A model generated the notes under the pieces. That model was not told the origin of the DNA. It made no database searches and saw only the letters and a program-made list of their open reading frames with translations. Made by a program: the position numbers and the translations under genes. Source: CAZKEW01 sp964580435 (GTDB lineage Bacteria > Acidobacteriota > Aminicenantia > Aminicenantales > UBA8522). From it: a stretch of 23,156 nt of DNA. The stretch spans positions 1 through 23,156 of the forward strand of contig CAZOKP010000042.1 in NCBI GenBank assembly GCA_964580435.1, in the 5' to 3' direction. How positions within the stretch are numbered: the first letter of the stretch is position 1; every line of letters starts with the position of its first letter. This document shows, piece after piece, positions 1 to 7,726 of the stretch.

Positions 1-590
1 AGTGACATCATCAAATCCTTGGACTCACCAGGAACAACCTGGTAGCCCATTTTCTTCCAGGCCTGTTCCATCTCCGGTTCGTCGGTGGTGAAAGAGATTT
101 TGTACTTTTTCATGTCCTCCGGATAAGTGACTTTGCCCTTGGTGAAAAAATAGTTCCAGCCCGCCTGCGTCCAGAGCAGAACCTTGAACCCTTTTTCTTC
201 AACCTGCTTTTGGAAGACCGGCTTCAATTGATCGAAAAGATATTGAAATTCTTGTTCCGAATCAGTCAGGAAAGGAGTAGAGAGCACAAACAGGTCGCGG
301 TTGATCTTGGTCATGCCCATGTTGGTTAGAGCGGCACCGTTGAGCGTTCCCAGGCGCATCTTGCGGATCATGTCCAGCTCGGTACCGGTGATGCCGCCGG
401 CATATATCTTGACCTGGATGGCCCCGTTGGAGAGCTTTTCCCAATCCGCAGCGACTTCGTTCAAGGCCTTATCCCAGGGAGAGCGGCTGGGAGCAATGCT
501 TCCGATCTTGATGACGGTGACGGCCCGAAGGCTGGCGGTGCACAGCAGCAGCATCAACAAGGCAAGGAGCAATATTCGCCGGTCATTCAC
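1..590 (-). CDS. dctP: TRAP transporter solute-binding protein, DctP family (3' end outside window)
   Basis: Periplasmic binding protein that captures a small (typically carboxylate) ligand and delivers it to the DctQM membrane subunits of a TRAP transporter. The frame opens with GTG at 590-588, giving MNDRRILLLALLMLLLCTAS, a secretory signal peptide. Mature residues such as KIGSIAPSRSPWDKAL, followed by GGITGTELDMIRKMRLG and LLWTQAGWNYFFT, have the DctP pattern. About 196 codons are visible and the family is usually near 330, so roughly the C-terminal 40 percent lies beyond base 1. The GTG overlaps the TGA of the upstream tatT-like gene by 4 bp, which implies translational coupling. The substrate cannot be read from this part. 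DctQ and DctM genes should follow outside the window. Confidence 0.85.
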   Translation of the reverse strand, partial: MNDRRILLLALLMLLLCTASLRAVTVIKIGSIAPSRSPWDKALNEVAADWEKLSNGAIQVKIYAGGITGTELDMIRKMRLGTLNGAALTNMGMTKINRDLFVLSTPFLTDSEQEFQYLFDQLKPVFQKQVEEKGFKVLLWTQAGWNYFFTKGKVTYPEDMKKYKISFTTDEPEMEQAWKKMGYQVVPGESKDLMMS

Positions 591-1513
591 TTGGAATCCT
601 CCAAAAGAAAATAATCATCCAGATGATCGAGCAGCCAGCGCGCCTTTCTCTGGTTGAGGGTGTTGACCAGCCGGTTGTCCAGGTCGGAGTCCGGGTCAAA
701 CGCCAGAACCCTCTGCAAGAGGGATTTGAATTCTTCCACATTCTGCTCTTTTACGTCCACGGCCGTGGCCAGCGAAATCAGAGGCGAGGTGTCACGGTTT
801 CCCGACGCGGCCACGGCCAGCTCAAAATGCTCACGCGCTTTTTTCGGGTCGCCGCCCATGTAATCGGGAAGCGAGCCGTAATAGAGAATGTAAAAATTGT
901 GAACCGCTCCCCTATTGAACCCGGGGTCGAGTTCGATGACGCGCTCCATCATCGCCGCCGCCTGGGGCAGAGTCAACCCGATTTTCATGTCAAAAGGGTC
1001 AACGCCGAACGCCCCCACCCAGCCGGCGGCCGTCCAGTAAAGAGTGGGCACGTCTTTCTTGGCGTAAGGCGCGAGTGCTTCCTTGTATTTTCGATTCTTC
1101 AGCTCCTGCAGCAGGCTGGGGTTTTTCTTTTCCAGGCCCACGATAAGGATATCTCTACCGCGGAGATAGAGGTTTTTGGCCCGCTCGAGCATGAACTCCT
1201 TCTCATCCAGCTGCTGCCGGGGCATCATGTCTGCCGGGGTCTGGAGAAAAGCGTTGGCATACATAATGTAGAGGCTTCCCGTGCGCAGCCGCAGACCCTC
1301 ATTGTCGGGGACGGAGGCCAGCAGGGATTCATAGAGTTTGATGGCGAAGGGCAGGGCATCACCCACCAGGTCAGGGTCGTTATCCTGGGTAAAGACGTTG
1401 TTCCCCGAGGGAGCAGAGAGCATCCCGGCCACTTTATTCATGGCCATTTTATTCAGCGAGCAGGCCCCTGAGGCGGCCAGGAGCGCGGCCAATAAAGCTA
1501 TTTTATGTCTCAT
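587..1513 (-). CDS. tatT: TRAP transporter T-component (TatT-like) lipoprotein
   Basis: TatT proteins are TPR-like periplasmic lipoproteins that bind the DctP/TatP protein of a TRAP transporter and are thought to help load hydrophobic ligands (known for Treponema pallidum TatT-TatP). I take ATG 1513 as the start (308 aa). It gives MRHKIALLAALLAASGAC with a Cys at residue 18 in a lipobox-like setting. An upstream TTG at 1573 would add 20 residues ahead of this signal. Family-like segments are LYWTAAGWVGAFGVDPFDMK, VIELDPGFNRGAVHNFYILY and REHFELAVAASGNRDTSPL. The alpha-helical pattern repeats through the protein. The gene overlaps the dctP-like gene by 4 bp, and this order (T component, then P component) supports the assignment. 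The Shine-Dalgarno is weak. Confidence 0.82.
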   Translation of the reverse strand: MRHKIALLAALLAASGACSLNKMAMNKVAGMLSAPSGNNVFTQDNDPDLVGDALPFAIKLYESLLASVPDNEGLRLRTGSLYIMYANAFLQTPADMMPRQQLDEKEFMLERAKNLYLRGRDILIVGLEKKNPSLLQELKNRKYKEALAPYAKKDVPTLYWTAAGWVGAFGVDPFDMKIGLTLPQAAAMMERVIELDPGFNRGAVHNFYILYYGSLPDYMGGDPKKAREHFELAVAASGNRDTSPLISLATAVDVKEQNVEEFKSLLQRVLAFDPDSDLDNRLVNTLNQRKARWLLDHLDDYFLLEDSK

Positions 1514-1578
1514 TGTTCGTTTCTTTGAAAAGCCTGGGCGTTCCTGTTCGATAAAAGAGTGCTTTTTGACCAAGGAAT

Positions 1579-1605
1579 TCTATATTAAGCCGGTCCTTTT
1601 TGCAA
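1579..1605 (-). promoter_or_regulatory. Weak candidate promoter of the TRAP operon
   Basis: On the minus strand TTGCAA (1605-1600) and TATAGA (1584-1579) are 15 bp apart, shorter than the usual 17. Transcription would begin near 1572, upstream of ATG 1513 but just at the alternative TTG 1573, so use of this promoter would favour the ATG start. The TRAP genes could instead be read through from the peptidase gene 126 bp upstream, because I see no clear terminator between them. Confidence 0.25.
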
Positions 1606-1639
1606 TCGGCTGGACTCGTTTGTAATCCCGCAAAATCAA

Positions 1640-3784
1640 TTACTTTGAGAGTTCGTACCTTGGCTTTAATCCCATATTGTAGAACATGAAAGAAAAAGTA
1701 TCTGTGAGCAGGTCAAGGGCTTTGGTGATATTGCTCGCCCCGTGCCCGGAACGCGTCTCGATCCTGATCAGGACCGGATTCCTGCAGCTCTGTTTTTGCT
1801 GGAGGGTTGCGGCGAACTTGAATGAATGCGCCGGCACAACCCTATCGTCATGATCGGCCGTGGTCACCAGTGTCGCCGGATAGCAGACGCCATCCTTGAT
1901 GTTGTGGAGAGGCGAATAGGAATAGAGGTTTTTGAAGTTGTTCTCATCGTCGCTCGAGCCATATTCCACTGCCCACCCCCACCCGACGGTGAATTTATGG
2001 TAGCGGAGCATGTCCATGACGCCTACAGCCGGTAAGGCCACTTTGAACAAATCCGGCCGTTGGGTCATGGCCGCGCCAACCAGGAGACCGCCATTGGAGC
2101 CTCCGGCGATGGCCAGGTAGTTCGAGGACGTGTATTTTTCGTTGATGAGGTATTCGGCGGCTCCGATAAAGTCGTCAAAAACATTCTGTTTATTAAGAAG
2201 CATCCCGGCCTTGTGCCAGGTCTCGCCGTACTCCCCGCCGCCCCGCAGATTGGCCAGGGCAAAGATCACTCCATTTTCCAGGAGAATGATCCTGGAGGGG
2301 TTGAACGACGGGACTTCGCTGCTGTTGAATCCGCCATAACCGTAGAGGTAGGCGGGATTTTTGCCGTTCTGCTGCAACCCCTTTTTCGAAACGATGAACA
2401 TCGGGACCTTGGTCCCGTCTTTGCTCGAATAAAAGACCTGTTTGACCTCAAAATTATCCGGGTTGAACTTGACTTCGGCCTTGCGGAAAACGTCGGTCCT
2501 GCCGGTGGCGAGGTCATATTTATAAATGGTGGGAGGATAAGTAAAGGAAGTAAAGGTGTAGAAGAGAACCCTCTCGTCTCTCTTGCCGGCGAAACCTCCG
2601 GCCGTTCCCAGGGCGGGCAATTCAATCTCTTTGAGTAGCTTGCCTGTGAGGTCATACTGAAAGACCTTGGTGTTGGCGTCCTTTTCATAGCTACAGAACA
2701 GCTGTCCGCCCGCCGCTCTGGAGTTGCTGAGGACCTCAGGCTTCTCAGGAATAACCGCCTGCCAGTTCTCCTTGGCTGGCGACTTGGGGTCCATAAGAGC
2801 GACCCTGTAATTGGGGGCATCGATGTCAGTAAAAAGGAGGAACTTATCGCCGACAGCGTCAATGACGTTAGCGTTATATTCGAACCCTTTGATTAATGGC
2901 TGGAAATCCATCTTCCTGGCCGTAAGGTCCTTGTAATAAAGCTCATTGCCATGGGTTCCCTGGGAGATAGTCAAAAAGAGATATTTCTCATCCTCAGTTG
3001 TATCCACCCCGAAATAGCGAAGAGGATGTTCCTTGTCCTCGTAGATCAGGACATCTTTCTCCTGCGGGTCGCCCAGCTTGTGGTAAAAGACTTTTTGGAA
3101 CTCATTTTTTGCTGTCAGCTCCCGGCCGGCAGCGGGCTTGTCATAGGCGCTGTAATAGAACCCGTTACCCTGCCAGGAGGCACCAGAAAATTTGACCCAC
3201 TGGATAAGGTCGCTCAATTCTTTCTTTGTCTCGACTTCCATCACTTTGATCGCAGACCAGTCTGACCCGGCTTCTCCTCTGGATACGGCGACATAGCGGT
3301 TGTCCTTAGAAAACGAAATCAGGCCGATTCGGACCGTGCCGTCCGGAGACAGGGCGTTGGGGTCGATAAAGACTTCGGGCTGGCCGTCCAATCCCTTCTG
3401 AATATAGATGACCGACTGATTCTGGAGGCCGTCATTTTTATAAAAGAAATAGTAGTCCCCGGCCCGGAAGGGCGAAGAATACCTCGGGTAGTTATAAATC
3501 TCTTTCAAACGGCTCCGGATCTTTTCTCTGAAGGGGACTTTGTCCAGAAAGCCGAAAGTGACCGCGTTCTCTTCTTTGACCCATTGTTTAACCTCTTCTG
3601 CGTTATCATCCTCCAGCCAGCGGTACGGGTCGGCGACTTTTGTTCCAAAGTAATCGTCGACTTGCTCGCTTTTTGTTGTTAGGGGATATTGAAGCTCGGT
3701 TCCTTTCCCAGTTTGATTCTGGCAAGTCGAAAGAGTCAGAATAACGGCCGCAAAAACAATTAGGGCGAAAAGCCTTTTCCTCAT
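1640..3784 (-). CDS. Prolyl oligopeptidase, S9A family, lipoprotein
   Basis: Serine peptidase that cleaves short proline-containing peptides after Pro. The 714 aa length matches the family plus a signal. N-terminus: MRKRLFALIVFAAVILTLSTC with lipobox LSTC (Cys 21), so it should be anchored in the cell envelope facing the periplasm. Residues about 35-75 carry the family opening YFGTKVADPYRWLEDD. A beta-propeller region follows to about 430, then the alpha/beta hydrolase domain with YGYGGFN, nucleophile Ser about 563 in GGSNGG, Asp about 647 in DHDDRVVPAHSFKF and His about 681 in SGHGASN. The triad is complete, so it is probably active. An AAAGGAG Shine-Dalgarno lies 7 bp before the ATG, and a promoter sits just upstream. 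It probably provides peptides for fermentation; that role is inferred. Confidence 0.95.
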   Translation of the reverse strand: MRKRLFALIVFAAVILTLSTCQNQTGKGTELQYPLTTKSEQVDDYFGTKVADPYRWLEDDNAEEVKQWVKEENAVTFGFLDKVPFREKIRSRLKEIYNYPRYSSPFRAGDYYFFYKNDGLQNQSVIYIQKGLDGQPEVFIDPNALSPDGTVRIGLISFSKDNRYVAVSRGEAGSDWSAIKVMEVETKKELSDLIQWVKFSGASWQGNGFYYSAYDKPAAGRELTAKNEFQKVFYHKLGDPQEKDVLIYEDKEHPLRYFGVDTTEDEKYLFLTISQGTHGNELYYKDLTARKMDFQPLIKGFEYNANVIDAVGDKFLLFTDIDAPNYRVALMDPKSPAKENWQAVIPEKPEVLSNSRAAGGQLFCSYEKDANTKVFQYDLTGKLLKEIELPALGTAGGFAGKRDERVLFYTFTSFTYPPTIYKYDLATGRTDVFRKAEVKFNPDNFEVKQVFYSSKDGTKVPMFIVSKKGLQQNGKNPAYLYGYGGFNSSEVPSFNPSRIILLENGVIFALANLRGGGEYGETWHKAGMLLNKQNVFDDFIGAAEYLINEKYTSSNYLAIAGGSNGGLLVGAAMTQRPDLFKVALPAVGVMDMLRYHKFTVGWGWAVEYGSSDDENNFKNLYSYSPLHNIKDGVCYPATLVTTADHDDRVVPAHSFKFAATLQQKQSCRNPVLIRIETRSGHGASNITKALDLLTDTFSFMFYNMGLKPRYELSK

Positions 3785-3814
3785 TTTATACTCCTTTGGT
3801 GAAGATATAAGTTG

Positions 3815-3843
3815 TCATTAGCACGATCCAAACAAAGAGTCAA
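3815..3843 (-). promoter_or_regulatory. Sigma70-type promoter of the prolyl oligopeptidase gene
   Basis: On the minus strand TTGACT (3843-3838) is followed after exactly 17 bp by TAATGA (3820-3815), preceded by TGC, an extended -10. Transcription would start near 3808, leaving a leader of about 24 nt that contains the AAAGGAG ribosome binding site. Confidence 0.55.
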
Positions 3844-3895
3844 TCATGTGAAACACGCCCTAATTGCCGGCAGGAGGAAAAGATATTGGTCTTAT

Positions 3896-4049
3896 TGTCA
3901 TTGCGAGCGACCGAAGGGAGCGCGGCAATCCGACGAAGTCGTCGCGAGGAGTGAAGCGACCAAGCGATCTCAGCCTCATACGGTGAGATCCCTCGCCATG
4001 CTCGGGACGACCCAAAGGGTCGGATCGCTACGCTTCGCTCGCGATGACA
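3896..4049. repeat. Palindromic intergenic repeat (REP/MITE-like)
   Basis: This fills most of the gap between the peptidase gene and the hydrogenase operon (3785-4078, no credible gene). Outer arms TGTCATTGCGAGCGA (3896-3910) and the complement of 4035-4049 match at 14 of 15 positions. The centre is a perfect 7-bp hairpin, GATCTCA (3966-3972) with TGAGATC (3984-3990) around an 11-nt loop. Intermediate segments also pair imperfectly (GCAATCCGAC against the complement of GTCGGATCGC). The TCATTGCGAGCGA type of end is typical of dispersed bacterial palindromic repeats. It follows the last gene of the hydrogenase operon and could fold as a transcript-end structure. Copy number cannot be judged from one copy. 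Confidence 0.75.
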
Positions 4050-4078
4050 CAATTCTATCGGCATGTGTGAGAGCGCTG

Positions 4079-4615
4079 CTATGACTTAAGAACGGAGTAT
4101 CGGGTGAGAATATGGGCGAGATGCTCAGCCAGCCCAGCCACGGATTTTTTGACGGGCCCGGAGACACCCTGGCTGAGGCTTAAGTTGAGAGGCTGAATCC
4201 CCAGGACGATGACTTTGCAGCCGACCGTCTCTTCCAGATAAGAGATCAGAAGCGCCAGCGAAATTCTGTGCGCCGAGGCACCTTCGTCTTGGATCCGCTC
4301 TTTTTCCACAATAAAAATGTTCCCCGGTTCGTATTGTCCAGCGGCGGCGTCTAAGATCAGGACAAGGTCGGGGTCGAATTTGCGGATTTTGCCGGTCAAA
4401 TTTTCAGGAGTCTCATAGCCGAGGAGAATTCTTAGGCGCGGGCGGGCCTTACCCCGCATCAATTTCTTGAGTTTTCCCGCGCAAACAAGGCCCGCGGCAT
4501 CATCGCCTTTGGCGAGATTCCCGACGCCGAGGATGAGGACCCGGGCAGCCGCCTGGATTTCCTTCCTGATACGGCCCTTCCAGGCCGGCCGAGAGAACGG
4601 GGAATTCTTTCTCAT
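4079..4615 (-). CDS. [NiFe]-hydrogenase maturation endopeptidase, HycI/HyaD family
   Basis: Nickel-dependent protease that removes the C-terminal extension of a [NiFe] hydrogenase large subunit after metal insertion. It has 178 aa, close to the family norm of about 155-175, with a basic N-terminal extension of about 24 residues. Visible hallmarks are LILGVGNLAKGDDAAG (residues 27-42, acidic ligand in GDD), LILDAAAG with Asp 89, and SAHRISLALL with His 116. These three positions correspond to the Ni-sensing Asp, Asp and His of HycI. It is the last gene of the hydrogenase operon, 22 bp after the NuoI-like gene, so it most likely acts on the large subunit encoded at 6040-7242. No good Shine-Dalgarno precedes ATG 4615, so expression may rely on coupling. 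Confidence 0.9.
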   Translation of the reverse strand: MRKNSPFSRPAWKGRIRKEIQAAARVLILGVGNLAKGDDAAGLVCAGKLKKLMRGKARPRLRILLGYETPENLTGKIRKFDPDLVLILDAAAGQYEPGNIFIVEKERIQDEGASAHRISLALLISYLEETVGCKVIVLGIQPLNLSLSQGVSGPVKKSVAGLAEHLAHILTRYSVLKS

Positions 4616-4637
4616 GCCAAATGAAAAAATGGTATTC

Positions 4638-5084
4638 TCAGGACTGCGCAGGTTCGGTTTTTGGGGAGGATTCCGGCTTCGCCGGCGACGGCTTGGGCTC
4701 TTTCTTGAGGACGGCTCGCACGAATTCCCATTTCATTTTGAGGTCGTGGCGGTCAAACCCGGCAATCTCGAACAGGTGGTCCATTTCCATGGCCTTGACC
4801 GGCGTGACCGGGCAGGAGTCCACGCACTGGGCACAGTGAATGCAGCGGTCATTATGAATGACCATTTCAAATTTCTTCTCGACTTCGCTCACCGACCTGA
4901 TCTCGATCGCCTCGGCGGGACAGTCCCGCTCACAAGCCCGGCAGGCGATACAGAGGTCGGGATGAAGAAAGGGTGTGCCGCGAAAGCCCTTGGGGACCTC
5001 GAGCTTCTTGAAAGGATAATCCACCGTGGCTGGCTTTTTAAAGAGATGTCGGAGGAGTTCCGGAAGAAAAACCGCAAGTCTCAT
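4638..5084 (-). CDS. Hydrogenase 2x[4Fe-4S] ferredoxin subunit, NuoI/HyfH-like
   Basis: Peripheral-arm subunit that carries two [4Fe-4S] clusters and passes electrons from reduced ferredoxin toward the small subunit. Counting from ATG 5084 (148 aa), the cluster ligands are CIACRACERDCP (Cys 45, 48, 51, 55) and CIHCAQCVDSCP (Cys 81, 84, 87, 91). The C-terminus is rich in Lys, Pro and Ser and looks flexible. ATG 5093 is also possible (151 aa), but AAGGG directly abuts it, whereas it is well spaced for 5084. ATG 5084 overlaps the TGA of the NuoH-like gene by 4 bp. With no NuoE, F or G genes nearby, this subunit is the expected entry point for ferredoxin electrons (inference). Confidence 0.93.
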   Translation of the reverse strand: MRLAVFLPELLRHLFKKPATVDYPFKKLEVPKGFRGTPFLHPDLCIACRACERDCPAEAIEIRSVSEVEKKFEMVIHNDRCIHCAQCVDSCPVTPVKAMEMDHLFEIAGFDRHDLKMKWEFVRAVLKKEPKPSPAKPESSPKTEPAQS

Positions 5085-6052
5085 AGCAGCCATCCCTTGA
5101 TTAAAATGACGATCAAAAGCTGGAGGACGGCCAGAGGGGCCAAATATTTCCAGGCGAAGGAAACAACTTGGTCCACTCTAATCCTCGAGGTCAAGGCCCG
5201 GAGGAGCGACAGGAAAAAGATAACAAACAGCGTCTTAACAATAAAATTCAGCAGGCCGAGCCACAGACCACCGGGAAAGCCTCCCAGGAAGACCGCGGCG
5301 ACGAGCCCGCTCGAGACAACTAGCTCGATGTCGGTCATGAGGCGGAAAAAAGCCAGTTTCTTCCCCGAATATTCGGTGAACGTCCCACCGACAATCTCCG
5401 TCTCGGCATGGGGAATATCAAACGGCGTCCGCTCGAGCTTGGCCTGGACGCAAATAAGAGCGATGACGAAACCGAGAAGGTTGGGCAGAATGAACCAAGG
5501 CTTCTTCTGGTAGAAGGCGGCGATTTCAGCGAGCCGCCAGGAATTGGCCAGGATCGCCGGGCTGAGGACGGCCATAAAAAGAGGGACTTCATACCCGAAA
5601 AGCATGGTCAGCACCCGGGTGCCGCCGATAGTGGAAAAATAGTTGGTGGACGACCAGCCGGCCAGGAAGAAGATCAATGTCGGCAGGCTAAGGAGGTAAA
5701 GGATAACGATGATATCGCCGGAGAACGAGTTGAAACCGGATTCCGCCGGGTTGAAGTGCCAAACAGGCAGGAGCAGGCCCGCCGTGCCGACGATGGCCAG
5801 GCCGACGACAGGAAGCAGATTGAACAGTGTTTTGTCCGCTTGATCGGGAACGACATCCTCCTTGGACATGAGCTTGAAGAAATCCGCGACCGGCTGAAGT
5901 ATTCCCCAGCGTCCCGTGTGCGTCGGGCCCATCCGGTTCTGGAGGCGGGCATAGACTTTCCGGTCGAACCATTCACAGAACGTGGAGTAGACGAAGAGGA
6001 AGATGATCCCCGGATAGACCAGGAGATACACCAGTGTTTTCACAACGGCCAT
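5081..6052 (-). CDS. Membrane subunit, NuoH/HyfC/EchB-like
   Basis: Integral membrane subunit at the junction between the catalytic arm and the ion-pumping arm. It has 323 aa, the usual NuoH length, with about eight hydrophobic helices. Family motifs are RLQNRMGPTHTGRWGILQP (residues about 37-55) and ERTPFDIPHAETEIVGGTFT followed by EYSGKKLAFF. The acidic residues of the latter loop belong to the E-channel of complex I-type enzymes. The PHAETEIVGG variant is the form seen in hydrogenases and Fpo-like enzymes. The start overlaps the large-subunit gene by 13 bp, and AAGGA lies upstream. It pairs with the NuoD- and NuoB-like subunits. Confidence 0.93.
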   Translation of the reverse strand: MAVVKTLVYLLVYPGIIFLFVYSTFCEWFDRKVYARLQNRMGPTHTGRWGILQPVADFFKLMSKEDVVPDQADKTLFNLLPVVGLAIVGTAGLLLPVWHFNPAESGFNSFSGDIIVILYLLSLPTLIFFLAGWSSTNYFSTIGGTRVLTMLFGYEVPLFMAVLSPAILANSWRLAEIAAFYQKKPWFILPNLLGFVIALICVQAKLERTPFDIPHAETEIVGGTFTEYSGKKLAFFRLMTDIELVVSSGLVAAVFLGGFPGGLWLGLLNFIVKTLFVIFFLSLLRALTSRIRVDQVVSFAWKYLAPLAVLQLLIVILIKGWLL

Positions 6053-7242
6053 ACTGCATTCCTTATCGGTGGGAATTTCTTAAACCGCTCTTCGGCCAGT
6101 TTTCTTAACTCGCTGAAACGCACGATTTTTTCCTCGCCGGACCGGCCGTTTATGAGCTCGACGGTCCGCTCGGCGCAGCAGATGCAGGGGTCGATGGCGG
6201 CGAAGATCAGCGGAATATCGGCGATGAACCCGTTCCTGAGCATTTCGACCGTGGCCGGATAGTTGGCCAATGTCGGGGCCCGAACCTTGAGCCTCTCCGG
6301 TTTATCCGACCCGTTGGATTTGATGTAGTGAGTGTTCTCTCCGCGGGGCGCTTCGTAACGGCTGAGGAATTCGTTCGGTTTGGCTTTCCTCGGCGCTTTC
6401 ACAGCAATTTCCCCGGCCGGGAGGTTCTTGAGCAGGAACTCACAGATCTTGTAAGATTCCATAAGTTCCTTGACCCGAACCACAACCCTTCCCAGGACAT
6501 CGCACGTGTCGGCCGTGCAGACATCGAAGGGAACCTCGTCATAGACGGCATGCGGGTCGTCCTTCCGAACGTCCCTGGGGATATCGGACGCACGCGCGGT
6601 CGGGCCGACGGTGCACAGGTTTATGGCTTGTTCCTTGGACAAATACCCGACACCGGCAAGCCGTGCCACAAAGGTCGGCTCGTTGGCGCCGATCTTGAAG
6701 TAGTATTCAGTCCGTTTCTTCAGGATCTCGATGCCCTCGAGGCTCTTCTTGATTTGCATCTCGTCGAGGTCGCGGCGGACTCCGCCGAGGGTGTTGATGG
6801 CGTAGTGGACTCGGTTTCCGGAGATCATCTCCAGGATGTCCATGACGACCTCCCGGTCGCGCCAGGTATACATGAAAAAGGAATCAAACCCGGCCTCATG
6901 ACCGGCGACGCCCAGCCAGAGCAGATGGCTGTGGATCCGTTCGAGCTCGGAAACGAGATAGCGGATATAGTTGCCGCGTTTGGGCGGAGTGATCTCCATG
7001 AGTTTCTCCACGCCCTGGACATAGCACGTGGAGTGGGAGTGAGAGCAGATGCCGCAGATCCGCTCGGTCAGATAAATATTCTGAATCCAGGTTTTTTCTT
7101 CGGCCAGCTTTTCCAGCCCCCGGTGGTTGTAGCCCAGGCGGATATCGGCGTCCCGGATGACCTCGCCTTCGACGGTCATCCTCAGGCTGATCGGCTCTTT
7201 GAGAGCGGGGTGCTGGGGGCCGATGGGTATGGTGAACTTCAT
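6040..7242 (-). CDS. [NiFe] group 4 hydrogenase large (catalytic) subunit, NuoD-like
   Basis: Catalytic subunit expected to hold the Ni-Fe(CN)2CO site where protons are reduced to H2. It has 400 aa. The N-terminal ligand motif is RICGICSHSHS (Cys 63 and Cys 66) and the C-terminal one is DPCICCAER (Cys 353 and Cys 356). All four Ni ligands are therefore present, unlike true NuoD, which has lost them. GPQHPAL near residue 8 is the shared NuoD/hydrogenase signature. After R359 there is a 41-residue tail, comparable with the propeptide removed from HycE after an Arg, and a matching protease gene ends the operon. An excellent GGAGG lies 6 bp before ATG 7242, and the gene overlaps the NuoC-like gene by 4 bp (ATGA). 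The extra Cys 355 is unusual. Confidence 0.95.
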   Translation of the reverse strand: MKFTIPIGPQHPALKEPISLRMTVEGEVIRDADIRLGYNHRGLEKLAEEKTWIQNIYLTERICGICSHSHSTCYVQGVEKLMEITPPKRGNYIRYLVSELERIHSHLLWLGVAGHEAGFDSFFMYTWRDREVVMDILEMISGNRVHYAINTLGGVRRDLDEMQIKKSLEGIEILKKRTEYYFKIGANEPTFVARLAGVGYLSKEQAINLCTVGPTARASDIPRDVRKDDPHAVYDEVPFDVCTADTCDVLGRVVVRVKELMESYKICEFLLKNLPAGEIAVKAPRKAKPNEFLSRYEAPRGENTHYIKSNGSDKPERLKVRAPTLANYPATVEMLRNGFIADIPLIFAAIDPCICCAERTVELINGRSGEEKIVRFSELRKLAEERFKKFPPIRNAVWPL

Positions 7243-7712
7243 TTCTTTCCTCCGGGAATAATTTCAGGGGGCCGCTCGTATTTCCAGTCCTTCCTCAGGG
7301 GAAAATTGTTGGCCGGCCAGTCATCGGGCACCACCAGCGGCCTGGGGTCGGGAATATGATCGACGATCAGGCCGAACATGTCCTGGAGTTCCCGCTCATA
7401 AAAGATCGCTCCCGGAATGACTGAGCAGATGCTTTCGACATGCGGATTGGCCCGCGGAATCTGGGTGCGGACGGTGAGGCTGCCGTGGTCATGGCCGAAA
7501 TGATAGAGGATCTCGAAGGACTCGCCCAAATCCACGCCGCTGATGGTCGCCACATACGTGATGTTCAGGTCTTTTCTCAAGCCGGCTATGACAGGCACCA
7601 GATTCTGGGGCTCGACTTTTATAAAGATGCGCCTCACGGCCGGGTTGGTCATCTCGACGATCTTGTCGCCGAAGAGGCTTTTTGCTTTTTCCATAATTTC
7701 AAGGTCGGTCAT
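7239..7712 (-). CDS. Hydrogenase subunit, NuoC-like (30-kDa family)
   Basis: Peripheral-arm structural subunit that packs against the catalytic subunit. It carries no cofactor. It has 157 aa, about the length of the NuoC core and of the N-terminal domain of HycE. The C-terminal family signature is visible as ERELQDMFGL, PDPRPLVVPDDWP and FPLRKDW (residues about 105-142). The middle segment ISGVDLGESFEILYHFG is also typical. Here it is a separate gene, whereas HycE and HyfG fuse NuoC and NuoD domains. GAGGG precedes ATG 7712, and the stop overlaps the large-subunit start as ATGA. The function is structural by homology. Confidence 0.92.
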   Translation of the reverse strand: MTDLEIMEKAKSLFGDKIVEMTNPAVRRIFIKVEPQNLVPVIAGLRKDLNITYVATISGVDLGESFEILYHFGHDHGSLTVRTQIPRANPHVESICSVIPGAIFYERELQDMFGLIVDHIPDPRPLVVPDDWPANNFPLRKDWKYERPPEIIPGGKK

Positions 7713-7726
7713 AGAGCCCTCAAAAT

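Noticed and set aside
3812..4084. Open frames on both strands (up to 90 aa) between the peptidase and hydrogenase genes
   Set aside because: They lie in the palindromic repeat, their translations are repetitive Arg/Ser/Ala-rich strings from the repeat arms, and none has a ribosome binding site.
6328..7359. 343-aa open frame on the plus strand opposite the hydrogenase large subunit
   Set aside because: It is a shadow of a gene whose motifs are certain on the minus strand. It has no recognisable domain.
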